NCBI GenBank assembly: GCA_963851025.1
Contig: CAWKOA010000001.1
Location: forward strand, 186,001 to 250,000
DNA length: 64,000 nt
Direction of reading: 5' to 3'
From: RYN-230 sp963851025
GTDB taxonomy: Bacteria; Actinomycetota; Actinomycetes; Streptosporangiales; Streptosporangiaceae
The first letter of the stretch is position 1. Every line of letters starts with the position of its first letter. Shown piece after piece: positions 1-8,076 of the stretch. The translations under genes were made by a program, and so were the position numbers. The notes under the pieces were generated by a model. It made no database searches. It was not told where the DNA came from and saw only the letters and a program-made list of their open reading frames with translations.

Positions 1-140
1 TCGAGGTACATCTCCTTCACGGCGGAGAACCCGTGCGCCATAACTACCGTCGGCGCGGGTCCAGCCGAGCCTTCCGCCACGTAGAGCCAGCCTCGCAGGG
101 TGACGCCCTCAGCGTCGAACTCGATGTCGCGACGAGCCAT
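1..140 (-). CDS. Alpha/beta hydrolase, N-terminal fragment (cut by window edge)
   Basis: The minus strand opens with an ATG at 140 preceded by a clear AGGAGG ribosome site. The visible ~46 residues read MARRDIEFDAEGV then TLRGWLYV, followed by PTVVMAHGFSAVKEMYL. A beta-strand/turn start followed by a V-M-A-H-G-F stretch (the oxyanion-hole HG motif) and a K-E lysine-rich helix is typical of dienelactone-hydrolase-like alpha/beta hydrolases. The catalytic serine, acid and histidine lie outside the window. It begins 41 bases after the AraC regulator on the same strand, so the two are probably co-transcribed and the regulator may control the hydrolase. The substrate cannot be inferred. Confidence 0.7.
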   Translation of the reverse strand, partial: MARRDIEFDAEGVTLRGWLYVAEGSAGPAPTVVMAHGFSAVKEMYL

Positions 141-181
141 CTGGACCTCCTGGTCGACGTGAGCCCAGGAACTCGTCCGGC

Positions 182-1234
182 TCAGCCCTGGGCCGCTTCG
201 ACCTCAGTCTCAGCGAAGCCAGCGAGAGGGCCTTGAACTGCCGCGACACGACCTTGAACCGGTGCGCCATCCTCTCCGGCCGCGCGGGCGGCCCCCCGGT
301 AGTCCGTCGGCGAGCTTCCGTAATGCGCCTTGAACGTACGGCTGAAGTGACTGGAATCGGAGAACCCCCAGCGATGGGCGATCATGGAGATCGGCCGGTC
401 GCTCCCGGTCAGGTCCTCACGCGCCCGAGCGAGCCTGCGCACCCGGACAACCTCGCTTACGGTCTGCCCGGTGGCGTTGAAGACACGGTTCACCGTCCGG
501 ATAGACACGCCATGCGCGGTGGCGATCGCCGCTGGCGTCACCGCATCGTCGAGCAGGTGCCGTTCGATGAAGCGATCCATCGCCGCCCGGAGTGCCGGAC
601 GGGCTGTGCTCGTGGCCGGGACATCACCCTCAGTCCGCAACGCGCCCATGAACAGTTCCAGAGTCGCGTTCCGGGCCGCGCTGATGGACGACGAGTCAAG
701 ATCCGGAAGGGCGTGGCTCAGGATGTCGAGGTACGCAGTGAGCAGGCGGGTTGCCGGGGCCAGCCCATCCAGCATGACGCCCCCTGGCAGGCACGCCCCA
801 CCGCTGACCTCGTCGAACGCTGCCCGGGGGATCAGCAAGCTCCGCTTCGACAGCGGCTCCCAGACCGTGAACCGCGCTGGTTTTGTGCTGTCCCAGGCGA
901 CAGCATCACCAGGCTTGAGCGCAGCTTCTGATTCGCCCTGGCTCACGGTCTCCCGTCCGGCTCGCGTGATCAGGACGACAGCGAACTCTCCGTCGGTATC
1001 CGCCAGCTGCCGCCGCTGACGGGTGCCTGAACACGGGCTGCACTCACAGTCCACCAGGGCCAGGTCGTCTATCCACCATCGCCGCACCCACGCCTCGAAC
1101 GCCGGTTGGTCAGGCGCGACCGGGATGGACACCTGCCACGGCAGGTGCGTTGTCGATAGCATCCGCTGCCAGTTGTCAGGGCGATCATCACGGGCTGCGG
1201 AACCCGTCGCCCAGAACTCGCCCTTGCGCGCCAT
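182..1234 (-). CDS. AraC-family transcriptional regulator
   Basis: This is a 350-residue regulator with an N-terminal cupin-like sensing domain (the kind annotated AraC-binding-like) and a C-terminal pair of helix-turn-helix units. The first recognition unit reads AIATAHGVSIRTVNRVFNAT. The second contains IAHRWGFSDSSHFSRTFK followed by YGSSPTDYR, the canonical AraC/XylS signature. I place the start at the internal ATG at 1234 because a GGGAGG ribosome site lies five bases upstream. The ORF also extends 12 codons further to 1270, with no such site. It is followed closely by the alpha/beta hydrolase fragment on the same strand. The effector is unknown. The family assignment is firm; the regulated target is inference from proximity. 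Confidence 0.88.
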   Translation of the reverse strand: MARKGEFWATGSAARDDRPDNWQRMLSTTHLPWQVSIPVAPDQPAFEAWVRRWWIDDLALVDCECSPCSGTRQRRQLADTDGEFAVVLITRAGRETVSQGESEAALKPGDAVAWDSTKPARFTVWEPLSKRSLLIPRAAFDEVSGGACLPGGVMLDGLAPATRLLTAYLDILSHALPDLDSSSISAARNATLELFMGALRTEGDVPATSTARPALRAAMDRFIERHLLDDAVTPAAIATAHGVSIRTVNRVFNATGQTVSEVVRVRRLARAREDLTGSDRPISMIAHRWGFSDSSHFSRTFKAHYGSSPTDYRGAARAAGEDGAPVQGRVAAVQGPLAGFAETEVEAAQG

Positions 1235-1479
1235 CGGCACCTCCCGCCCGACATCAACGTCGAACAGCACCCGACCCCAGGCGGTTCATCAGCCCATTTC
1301 ACCGTGCGTCACCGGCAGTTTAGTCAGCCCTGACTGCTTTGCCTAGAACGAGAACGGGGCAGACCCCCCAGACCAGGCTCCAGCGGGACACTCTGCGCCC
1401 GTGAGCTGAGACCCCGATGGGCGGCCCAAAGTGCACTAGCGCGGCTGGCCGCTTTGGCGACCAGCGGCTCGCCCGGTCT

Positions 1480-2481
1480 TCAGCGCTCCAGCAGCGCCAC
1501 GCCACCGTAGCGGGCTCGCTGGATGGCCCGGTGGGCGACAGCCAGGGCGGCGGTCATGACGATGATCGCCGCCATGTTGACGGCCCCCGCGTGGAACAAG
1601 CTCCCCGGCCTGCGACCGCCGCTGACCACCCAGGTGCAGGCACCAAGGAGGAACGTGAACATGCCGAAGGCGGCGGCACGGGCCAGAAACGCCTCGTAAC
1701 GCAGGATCCGGTACGAGAGTCCGGTCCGCCGGATGGTCTTGGCCGCTCCGGTCAGCAGGAAGGCGATGGCGACGGGGCTGACGGCCATCCACGCTAGCTC
1801 AGCGGCTGGAAACAAGGCCAGGTTGCCTGGATGGGCCCAGTAGGACGACACCCAGAGCGTCGACGCCCAGGTGAATGCGGCCACCCCGCCAGGCACCAGC
1901 CCCTGATGCGCCCAGGGGTGACCGCCGGTGCCGGGCCATCCGTTCCCGAAATGACGACCGCCGATCACCAGGACGGCGGTACCGGCCACGAAGAAGAGCG
2001 CGGGCAGGATCAGCCCGTCCGGTTGCCGGCGGCCGAAACGCACGATGACGGTGCACGCGATGGGGAGCGCTGCGAGTAGGGCCAGGCTGCACAAGAGAAG
2101 CACCGCGCCGGACATGAGGATCATCGCCACGGAAATGGCCGCGGTATCCGGCTTCGACCATTGCCAGCCGATGGTCAGCTGCGCCCACAGGGCTACGCCC
2201 AGGGAGAGGAACACCCCGAGCAGGTACCCGAGCGAGGCCAGGCTGGCCCGGACCTGCTCGGCGGGATCGATGGCGTGGCCGGTGAGTCCCGTCGGGATGA
2301 GCCGCGCCAGCACGCCGCTGATGGCCACGTCGGCGTCGCGACGCCACGAATCCGGCCGCTCGCTGATGTCCGCGATGAGCAGCTCGGCGAACTCTTCGCC
2401 ATACCGGGACCGCCAGTCCCTGGGGTACCAGCGGAGCAGGCGGGCGGCGCGCCGGGCCGCGGCCTCCGATACCTCGCTCAC
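1480..2481 (-). CDS. Polytopic membrane protein paired with PadR regulator
   Basis: A 333-residue protein. The first ~50 residues are soluble and rich in Arg/Glu, with an ARRAARLLRWYPRDWRSRYGEE-like start. This N-terminal type is seen in actinobacterial membrane proteins encoded beside PadR regulators. Six or seven hydrophobic segments follow between about residues 80 and 320. It overlaps the PadR gene stop/start by four bases, so translation is probably coupled. I do not recognise a catalytic motif. The role may be as the PadR target, for example an envelope-stress or transport-associated protein, but that is inference from the operon only. Confidence 0.7.
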   Translation of the reverse strand: MSEVSEAAARRAARLLRWYPRDWRSRYGEEFAELLIADISERPDSWRRDADVAISGVLARLIPTGLTGHAIDPAEQVRASLASLGYLLGVFLSLGVALWAQLTIGWQWSKPDTAAISVAMILMSGAVLLLCSLALLAALPIACTVIVRFGRRQPDGLILPALFFVAGTAVLVIGGRHFGNGWPGTGGHPWAHQGLVPGGVAAFTWASTLWVSSYWAHPGNLALFPAAELAWMAVSPVAIAFLLTGAAKTIRRTGLSYRILRYEAFLARAAAFGMFTFLLGACTWVVSGGRRPGSLFHAGAVNMAAIIVMTAALAVAHRAIQRARYGGVALLER

Positions 2482-2852
2482 GCAGTCCCCCAGCCCGCCG
2501 CCAGCCGGCGCAGTCCGAGCTCGGCCACCCGGCGCTGGGCGTCCAGATGAGCCCGGAGGGTGGCCGCTCCCAGGGAGGTCAGCCGGTAGGGACGGCGCCG
2601 GTCGTGGCTTTCCATCGCCTCGATGAGCCCCTGCCCCTCGAGCCGGCCGAGCGCCTCGTACAGCGTGCCCGGCGCGAGGCGGACATCCGCGAAGGCCTCG
2701 ATGTCCTTGGTCAGGGCGTACCCGTGTTTCGCCCCATCCGCGAGGCTCGAGAGGATCAGGGTCGCCGGCCCGGCGTAGCGGCCGAAGCTGGCGAGCGGCT
2801 CGGCGGGGCTTTTCTCATCCCCTCGCTGCGTCTTCTTCGCCATGCAGGTCAC
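2478..2852 (-). CDS. PadR-family transcriptional regulator
   Basis: A short winged-helix regulator of about 124 residues. The sequence shows the PadR core: ATLILSSLADGAKHGYALTKDI, then APGTLYEALGRLEGQGLIEA, then RRPYRLTSLGAATLRAH. The residues after HGY-x-L and the G-T-L-Y-x-x-L-x-R-L-E recognition helix are family hallmarks. The listed start is a GTG at 2852, overlapping the upstream gene's TGA. An internal ATG at 2843 is an equally good start, and neither has a strong ribosome site. The gene lies in a four-gene minus-strand operon with membrane proteins on both sides. An ATACA-N9-TGTAT dyad ahead of the operon (4143-4161) is a candidate binding site. Confidence 0.85.
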   Translation of the reverse strand: MTCMAKKTQRGDEKSPAEPLASFGRYAGPATLILSSLADGAKHGYALTKDIEAFADVRLAPGTLYEALGRLEGQGLIEAMESHDRRRPYRLTSLGAATLRAHLDAQRRVAELGLRRLAAGWGTA

Positions 2853-3964
2853 TCTATATCGGCTAACGACCCATCGGCGGCCGGAGTGTCTACCCGCGAC
2901 GGGGCCAGACAGGGAACATGCCTGGCCATGAACGCTCGCGGGAATGGATCACGCATCCGCCAGAAACCAGCGTCGATCACGAAGTGCGCCGTCACCACCC
3001 CTAGATAAGCACCGAAGAACACCCGGATCGCGGGCGGGAACCCGTGCAGATGCGACGCGCCACTGAGCAGCGCTCCCCCCACCAGGGCGACGTTGGCGAG
3101 CACGGCCAGCCGGAGCCAGCGGGATGTCCCCCGGCGATTCCCCGCCGCCACCAGTCCCACCAGGAGCAGGTACTGGAACCCGTGCGCGATGGTCATGCCG
3201 CCCACCGCCGCGTAGGGCGACCGGAAGACAAAGATGGGCAGCGAGAACAGCAGCGCCATCAGGTACATGGCACTGAACCCGGCCGGGCGGTCGGCAGCCG
3301 GCCGGCGGACCAGGACCACCACCCCGAATCCTGCCGCGGCGGCGAACAACAGCACCGCCGCGGTGAACATCTCCCCGGCTGCTGGGCGCACTCTAAGCTG
3401 GAGAAGACCGGGGTGCGCGAGCAGCCCGAGGATCCCGGCCAGGCCCGCTCCCGTCAGGGCCCGGCGTTCGGCCCGGCTCAGGGGTCGAACCCGGTGGACT
3501 GAGGCGGCGAGGGCCGCTAGGCCCAGGTTCTGTTTCTGGAAGTGAAAGAACTGCCAGCCGAAGTAGGCCAGGAGAAGCCAGGCCATGGCCGCCGGGGACA
3601 GCACCGCCGCAGTGACCGCCCCGGCCACGACGAGTCCGGCCGGGATCCAGGCGTACCGTACAGGCCGGGCGGCCACGTGCGCGCGGACGTCGGAAAGGGT
3701 GTACAGCCAGCCGGTTGCGGCGACGTGAACCGAGGATCCGAGGAAGAGCAGCCAGGCCAGACCGCGGACCGGAGCAGCCGACGCTGCGGGCGCGAGAGCG
3801 ACGGCCCCGCTGAACGCGCCCGCGCTGAGGGCCACCGTGCCCCAGAGCCAGGCGCGTGACTGACCAGCGGGTGCTTGAGCGCCTCGGGCCTGACCGGCGC
3901 GTGCTTGACCGATGCGTGCTTGAGCGGCCAGGAGTTCAGCCTCCACCGCAGCCTCCCGCCGCAC
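2849..3964 (-). CDS. Polytopic membrane protein with histidine-bearing helices, function unknown
   Basis: A 371-residue integral membrane protein with about ten hydrophobic segments. Polar histidines sit in or next to the helices: HVAATGWLYT, YFGWQFFHFQKQN, MTIAHGFQYLLL and VVTAHFVIDAGFWRMRDPFPR. Such spacing could bind a metal or haem, but I cannot name the family with confidence. The first ~35 residues are a Gln-Ala-Arg-rich low-complexity stretch (RIGQARAGQARGAQAPAGQ) encoded by imperfect 15-base repeats at about 3850-3935, so the true start may be further in. It sits between a small membrane protein (29-base overlap) and the PadR gene (four-base overlap), so it belongs to the PadR operon. 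Confidence 0.62.
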   Translation of the reverse strand: MRREAAVEAELLAAQARIGQARAGQARGAQAPAGQSRAWLWGTVALSAGAFSGAVALAPAASAAPVRGLAWLLFLGSSVHVAATGWLYTLSDVRAHVAARPVRYAWIPAGLVVAGAVTAAVLSPAAMAWLLLAYFGWQFFHFQKQNLGLAALAASVHRVRPLSRAERRALTGAGLAGILGLLAHPGLLQLRVRPAAGEMFTAAVLLFAAAAGFGVVVLVRRPAADRPAGFSAMYLMALLFSLPIFVFRSPYAAVGGMTIAHGFQYLLLVGLVAAGNRRGTSRWLRLAVLANVALVGGALLSGASHLHGFPPAIRVFFGAYLGVVTAHFVIDAGFWRMRDPFPRAFMARHVPCLAPSRVDTPAADGSLADIE

Positions 3965-4118
3965 CGGCCGCTCCGGCCGCGGGAATCACGACGAGCGTGA
4001 ACAGCAGGACCAGGGCCACGGTGATGGCCAGCAGGGTCAGGCCGATGACCAGTGGCGTCCGCCGGCCCGGCCCGGGCGGCGAGCACATGACATCAGGAAC
4101 GTCCGGCGTCTGGATCAT
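3936..4118 (-). CDS. Small single-pass membrane protein
   Basis: A 60-residue ORF with one strong transmembrane helix (TPLVIGLTLLAITVALVLLF...) between about residues 21 and 46, ending in a Gly/Ala-rich tail with one Cys. It overlaps the next gene's start by 29 bases and is the first gene downstream of the ATACA-N9-TGTAT dyad, so it may be the leader gene of the PadR operon. No family is recognised. The hydrophobic pattern argues it is real, but a 60-residue ORF in DNA this GC-rich could also arise by chance. Confidence 0.4.
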   Translation of the reverse strand: MIQTPDVPDVMCSPPGPGRRTPLVIGLTLLAITVALVLLFTLVVIPAAGAAGAAGGCGGG

Positions 4119-4142
4119 GGCGGCATGCTACTCCGGTTAACG

Positions 4143-4161
4143 ATACATCGTCAATCTGTAT
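4143..4161. promoter_or_regulatory. Dyad ATACA-N9-TGTAT, candidate PadR operator
   Basis: The 19-base interval reads ATACA, nine bases, TGTAT. It lies in an AT-richer patch 25 bases upstream of the 3936-4118 ORF, whose operon encodes a PadR regulator. PadR proteins usually bind short ATGTAT/ATACAT dyads near their own promoters, so autoregulation is plausible. The second PadR gene in the window also has such a dyad (22502-22526). Inference from motif and position. Confidence 0.4.
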
Positions 4162-4224
4162 ACCGGATGACGAAGCACCTGGTCACACGGACTCGCGGCT
4201 TCAACGAGATTCCAGTCCGCGCGA

Positions 4225-5376
4225 CTATCCGGACAGGCCGTCGTAGGCGGCCGCCACGATGCCGAATGCCCGGCCGTCGCCCATGCCGCCCTGGTCGAGC
4301 ATCTGGTTCATCACGTAGGACACGGTCATCCTGGCGTCCAGGTCGACGACGACCATCGAGCCACCCCAGCCACCCCAGAAGCAGGTTCGCGGGTTGGGCA
4401 GCCAGCCGCTGTGCAGGCCGTAACCGTTGCTGTAGCGCATTGGCATGCCGAGGATGCCGTCCGGCCCGCGATACTGTTCCGCCAGGGCACGCTCGCAACC
4501 CTCCGGGGACAGCAACCGGACGCCGCGCGCCGTCCCGCCGCATGCCAGCACCGACTGCACGGCGCCGACCGAGCGGGCGTTGCCGTGCCCGCCGGCGGCC
4601 GGGATCTCGGCCCGCCGCCAGGCCACGGTATTGGCGTCCGCAGGGTCAATCGGCGGGTTGCCGCGTCCACGCGGAGCGGCCTCGGCCTGGCCCTGCGCGC
4701 CACCGGATGCCGTCGGCTCCTGGTCCGCGGCCGGCGGCGGGGGCGGCGGGATGACGGGGATGACGCGGCCGTCGTGCTCGGCGGGCAGCCCGATGTGGAA
4801 ATCAGCGCCCAGCGGCCCGGCCACCTCCCGCGCGAAGAACGTGCCCAGGCTGACGCCAGTGACCCGGCGGACCACCTCGCCGACCAGGTAGCCCTGGGTC
4901 ACCGCGTGGTAGCCGGCCTGCGTCCCCGGCTTCCAGCGGGGCGCCTGCGCGGCCAGCCGCGTCGTCGCCTTGGGCCAGTCGTATAGGTCAGCGACCGTCA
5001 TCGGCTCGTCCCAGGTCGGCAGCCCGGCAGTGTGCGACAGCAGGTGCCAGACCTCGACGTCCTGCTTGCCCGCGGCGGCGAACTCGGGCCAGTACCTGGT
5101 CACCGGGGCCGTCAGGTCCAGGTCGCCGCGGTCGGCCAGGATCAGCGCGCACAGCGCTGTCATCGTCTTGGTGGTGGACCAGGTGTTGAGGATGGAGTCG
5201 CGCTGCCAGGGCGTGGTGCGCGCTGCGTCCGCGTACCCGCCCCACAGGTCGACCACCGGCTCGCCATCCAGGTAGACCGCCACCGAGGCGCCGACGTCAC
5301 GCGACTCCAGCGACTCCTCCAGCGTCTCCCGCACTCCGCTGAACGGGCCGGAGCAGGTGCCGTGAATCTCGGCCAT
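4225..5376 (-). CDS. Serine beta-lactamase-like esterase/hydrolase (EstB type)
   Basis: About 383 residues from the ATG at 5376. The ORF extends 12 codons upstream to 5412. The nucleophile motif S-T-T-K is at about residues 67-70 (NTWSTTKTMTAL), as in class C beta-lactamases and family VIII esterases. The second motif is Y-H-A-V-T-Q-G-Y-L-V-G-E, the version seen in actinobacterial EstB-like enzymes. The third region is a glycine-rich FWGGWGGS near the C-terminus, in place of KTG. A proline-rich insertion (VIPPPPPPAADQEP...) interrupts the middle. No signal peptide is visible, so it is probably cytoplasmic. The natural substrate is unknown; ester hydrolysis is more likely than antibiotic resistance. 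Confidence 0.85.
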   Translation of the reverse strand: MAEIHGTCSGPFSGVRETLEESLESRDVGASVAVYLDGEPVVDLWGGYADAARTTPWQRDSILNTWSTTKTMTALCALILADRGDLDLTAPVTRYWPEFAAAGKQDVEVWHLLSHTAGLPTWDEPMTVADLYDWPKATTRLAAQAPRWKPGTQAGYHAVTQGYLVGEVVRRVTGVSLGTFFAREVAGPLGADFHIGLPAEHDGRVIPVIPPPPPPAADQEPTASGGAQGQAEAAPRGRGNPPIDPADANTVAWRRAEIPAAGGHGNARSVGAVQSVLACGGTARGVRLLSPEGCERALAEQYRGPDGILGMPMRYSNGYGLHSGWLPNPRTCFWGGWGGSMVVVDLDARMTVSYVMNQMLDQGGMGDGRAFGIVAAAYDGLSG

Positions 5377-5706
5377 GGACGGACGGTAACCCGCCGCCGC
5401 CCGCCGAGCCACAGGTTAAGCCCTTGGCCCCCAGTCCAGTCCGCCGAAGCTGCCGCCGACTGCCCCGGCGATGCGGGCCTTCCATGCTCGGAGGGACTCG
5501 AACCCCAACCTTCTGATCCGTGGATCAGTGCGGGATGTCCGGTTTTCATCGGGTCGGCAATTGGCAACCCGGCTCAATATTCTTCGACAAAACGACGCCA
5601 ACATAAGAACAATGGTCCAAGCCCAGCTTGCCGCGCGTTTTGCGGCACTCCACTCCCTCCCTTCCTATATTATTCATGTTGTTTAGGACCCCTTGGGGAG
5701 GACGCC
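5377..5706. other. Gene-free gap with AT-rich patch
   Basis: The 330 bases between the esterase start and the amidohydrolase start carry no supported gene. They contain the tRNA-like fragment at 5486-5521. A strikingly AT-rich stretch follows to about 5690 (runs such as CTCAATATTCTTCGACAAAA and TATATTATTCATGTTGTTT), roughly half GC by eye against about 70% around it. The composition break starts right at the tRNA fragment. Confidence 0.6.
5486..5521 (-). repeat. Remnant of tRNA-Arg 3' half (candidate att site)
   Basis: The segment repeats the 3' portion of the tRNA-Arg gene (7102-7138) in the same orientation. It matches over about 36 bases with a single missing C. It covers the acceptor 3' strand, T-arm and anticodon 3' arm, then stops at the anticodon loop. 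No D-arm or 5' acceptor strand follows, so it is not a functional tRNA. A second copy of a tRNA 3' end at the far side of foreign-looking DNA is the classical footprint of site-specific integration into a tRNA gene. Confidence 0.7.
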
Positions 5707-6975
5707 TTGGGCACGGCAACGACGATCGTGAACGCGAAGGTATTCGACGGGACGAAGTCGCAGGACTGGACTTCGGTCCGGTTCGCTGACGGCCTGATCA
5801 CCAAATGCTCGGCCGCCTCGGCCGCCCAAGAAGGCGACGAAGTGATCGACGCGGGCGGCGGGACGGTGCTTCCCGGTCTGATCGACGCGCACGTGCACCT
5901 CGTTCCCGGCGCTCTCGCGCAATCGTTGACCTTCGGCGTTACCACCGTTCTCGACATGTTCAGCCAACCCGACCTGGTGGCCAGCGCTAAGGAGCAGGCC
6001 GGCTCCCGTCCGGACGTGGCCGACGTGCGTTCCTCGGGTGTCGGTGCCACCGCGCCCGGCGGGCACCCGTCGATGATGTACGCCCCGTTCCCGACGTTGA
6101 CCGCCGCTGGCCAGGCCGGGCAATTCGTGGCGGAACGGATCGCGGCGGGCTCGGACTATCTGAAGATCATCTCTGGCACCGGGGGTCTATGGCCCTCGCT
6201 GGACCCCGAAACCATCCAGGCACTGGTCATTGCCGCGCACGCTCGCGGCCTAGTCGTCGTCGCTCACGTGAGCTCGACGGCCGGTGTCGAGGAGGTCGTG
6301 TCCGCCGGTGTCGATGTGGTGGCCCATGTCCCTGCGAACGCCGAGCTTGACAAGGCTCTGGCCGGACGCATGGCCGAAGCCGGAATCGTGGTCGGTCCGA
6401 CGCTGGCCACCATCGAGAACACCCTCGGCGAACCGGGTGGCGCGGCAGTGGCAGGGGACCCACGGCTCGCTGAAACGCTCGGCGACGCCTGGGCACGCCG
6501 GTTGACTTCGGATGCCCCGGGATGGCATGGCCGGCAAATGCCGCCCTACTCCCGGGCCGAGGACAACGTGCGGCGACTGGCCGATGCGGGGGTCACTCTG
6601 CTGGCGGGCACGGATGCCCCGAACCCGGGGACCGTGTTCGGGGCAAGCCTGCACCGGGAGCTCGAACTCCTTGTCCGGTGCGGCATCACCCCGGCGCAGG
6701 CCCTGGCCGCTGCCACGGCGCAGCCGGCACGAGTGTTCGGCCTCGCCGACCGAGGACGTGTCGCCGCCGGGCAGCGCGCGGACCTGGTCCTCGTGTCCGG
6801 TGACCCGTTGACGGACATCACCGCAACACGCGCCATTGAGCGGATATGGCGCGGGGGCGCAGCCTGCGACCGGCACGCCTTCGTCGCGAGCGCTGCCGAA
6901 GCTGAGCAGCTTGACGCTTTCGACGCCCAGCTCGCCAAGGTCGTGGCAGCCGTGCGCGAACGCTGGTCCAACTGA
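5707..6975 (+). CDS. Metal-dependent amidohydrolase
   Basis: A 422-residue enzyme of the amidohydrolase superfamily. The start is a TTG at 5707 with GGGGAGG just upstream; the open frame continues far upstream without plausible coding. The metal-binding H-x-H is in GLIDAHVHLVPG (about residues 62-64). A candidate carboxylated or bridging Lys is in SDYLKIISGTGG. A ligand His is in VVAHVSSTAGVEE, and the C-terminal Asp in TLLAGTDAPNPG. A closing beta-strand reads GRVAAGQRADLVLVSGDP. This pattern fits imidazolonepropionase-like or prolidase-like hydrolases. It is the only gene between the tRNA fragment and tRNA-Arg, so it may be the cargo of a decayed insertion. The substrate is unknown. Confidence 0.85.
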   Translation: MGTATTIVNAKVFDGTKSQDWTSVRFADGLITKCSAASAAQEGDEVIDAGGGTVLPGLIDAHVHLVPGALAQSLTFGVTTVLDMFSQPDLVASAKEQAGSRPDVADVRSSGVGATAPGGHPSMMYAPFPTLTAAGQAGQFVAERIAAGSDYLKIISGTGGLWPSLDPETIQALVIAAHARGLVVVAHVSSTAGVEEVVSAGVDVVAHVPANAELDKALAGRMAEAGIVVGPTLATIENTLGEPGGAAVAGDPRLAETLGDAWARRLTSDAPGWHGRQMPPYSRAEDNVRRLADAGVTLLAGTDAPNPGTVFGASLHRELELLVRCGITPAQALAAATAQPARVFGLADRGRVAAGQRADLVLVSGDPLTDITATRAIERIWRGGAACDRHAFVASAAEAEQLDAFDAQLAKVVAAVRERWSN

Positions 6976-7098
6976 TCCGGGGAAGGCCCCTCGAACGCGG
7001 GTCCGGTGTTGTGCGCCGCGATCGTCGATCGGCCCGGCTGCTGTCAGGGCGACCTCTCACGAAGCCTGATTTCGACTCTGACCTGCGGATGTGGTGAG

Positions 7099-7171
7099 CG
7101 CGCTCGGAGGGACTCGAACCCCCAACCTTCTGATCCGTAGTCAGATGCTCTATCCGTTGAGCTACGAGCGC
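7099..7171 (-). tRNA. tRNA-Arg (ACG)
   Basis: The complement folds as a full tRNA: acceptor GCGCTCG/CGAGCGC, D-arm with AGCTCAACGGATAGAGC, anticodon arm TCTGA-CTACGGA-TCAGA with anticodon ACG, and T-loop TTCGAGT. CCA is not encoded. Its 3' end faces the amidohydrolase segment, and its 3' half is duplicated at 5486-5521. Confidence 0.95.
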
Positions 7172-7259
7172 TGGATGCCCGGATAGTCTACGGCACCCCG
7201 GGCACCGCTGCTGCTCGTCGCGGCCAGCGCAGGCTGCGGCGCACGCAGGGCGCGGTCCT

Positions 7260-7991
7260 TCACTCCGCGGGGACCCGGACCAGGCCGGCCGGGACCGAGG
7301 GCCATAGGCTGGCCGCGCGAATGGTGCGCTGCGGCGTCCACTCGTAGCCGACGCTCACGCCCGGGCCGGCTGACTGGACCGGCAGCCAGCTGGACCGGCT
7401 GATCCAGACCCTGGCCGGCGGCCCGCCGGGACCGCTGAGGACGAGCAGGTAGGCCCGCTGGCCGTCGATCCTGGTACCGCCGGCGACCCGGGCACGGGTG
7501 GACGGGCCGTGCCCGGCCGCGCCGAGCGGGTGGTGCAGTTGCGCCGCGATCGCCTCGGCCGGGCTCTCGATGCTCGCGCCGCCCCCACCGGGGCTGGCCG
7601 GAGCGTCCGCGAGGACCGCCTGGCTCCAGGTACCCAGATCGAAGTCCACCGTGCGGCTCTCGTACCTGCGGGCCGGGCCGGGGACCCGACGGATGCCGCT
7701 TTCGCTCAGGGTCCCGCCCGCGCGGTTGCGCACCAGCTCCGTGGCCTGGCCCGGGTCGTCGATGATGACCCGGCTCACTCCCTGCGGGGTGGTCACGATC
7801 ATCTGCAGGACGGAGTCGGCCGTGGCCGCCGAGATCGCCGCCGCCGTGCGCACCACGATCGCCGCGGCCGGCCGCCGGGATGTGGCGCTATCCAGGTCCC
7901 GGGGGCTCGTTTCCCGGGCCGAGCCGATCACCAGGCCCAGCACCGTCACGCCTACGGCCAGTCCGAGCCACGACGACGAGCGGTGTCTCAT
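7260..7991 (-). CDS. Secreted or membrane-anchored protein of unknown function
   Basis: A 243-residue protein with an N-terminal signal or anchor (RHRSSSWLGLAVGVTVLGLVIGS). It has no lipobox cysteine. The rest is a soluble domain with repeated V-x-V-x-T beta patterns (LQMIVTTPQGVSRVIIDD) and a region VDFDLGTWSQAVLADAP. This recalls actinobacterial extracellular proteins of the LolA/LppX-like or sensor-partner type, but no signature residue lets me assign it. It stands alone on the minus strand between tRNA-Arg and the sugar kinase. Export is supported; the function is unknown. Confidence 0.65.
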   Translation of the reverse strand: MRHRSSSWLGLAVGVTVLGLVIGSARETSPRDLDSATSRRPAAAIVVRTAAAISAATADSVLQMIVTTPQGVSRVIIDDPGQATELVRNRAGGTLSESGIRRVPGPARRYESRTVDFDLGTWSQAVLADAPASPGGGGASIESPAEAIAAQLHHPLGAAGHGPSTRARVAGGTRIDGQRAYLLVLSGPGGPPARVWISRSSWLPVQSAGPGVSVGYEWTPQRTIRAASLWPSVPAGLVRVPAE

Positions 7992-8076
7992 ACCTCCTAG
8001 ACGTCAGGCCGGCGCCACGAAGTTGTCAGGCCGGGGTACGGCGAATCGCCCGATGCGCGCCGCGGGCCGCCACGGG

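Noticed and set aside
5486..5521. A second functional tRNA gene
   Set aside because: Only the 3' half is present and no D-arm or 5' acceptor strand follows, so it is a remnant.
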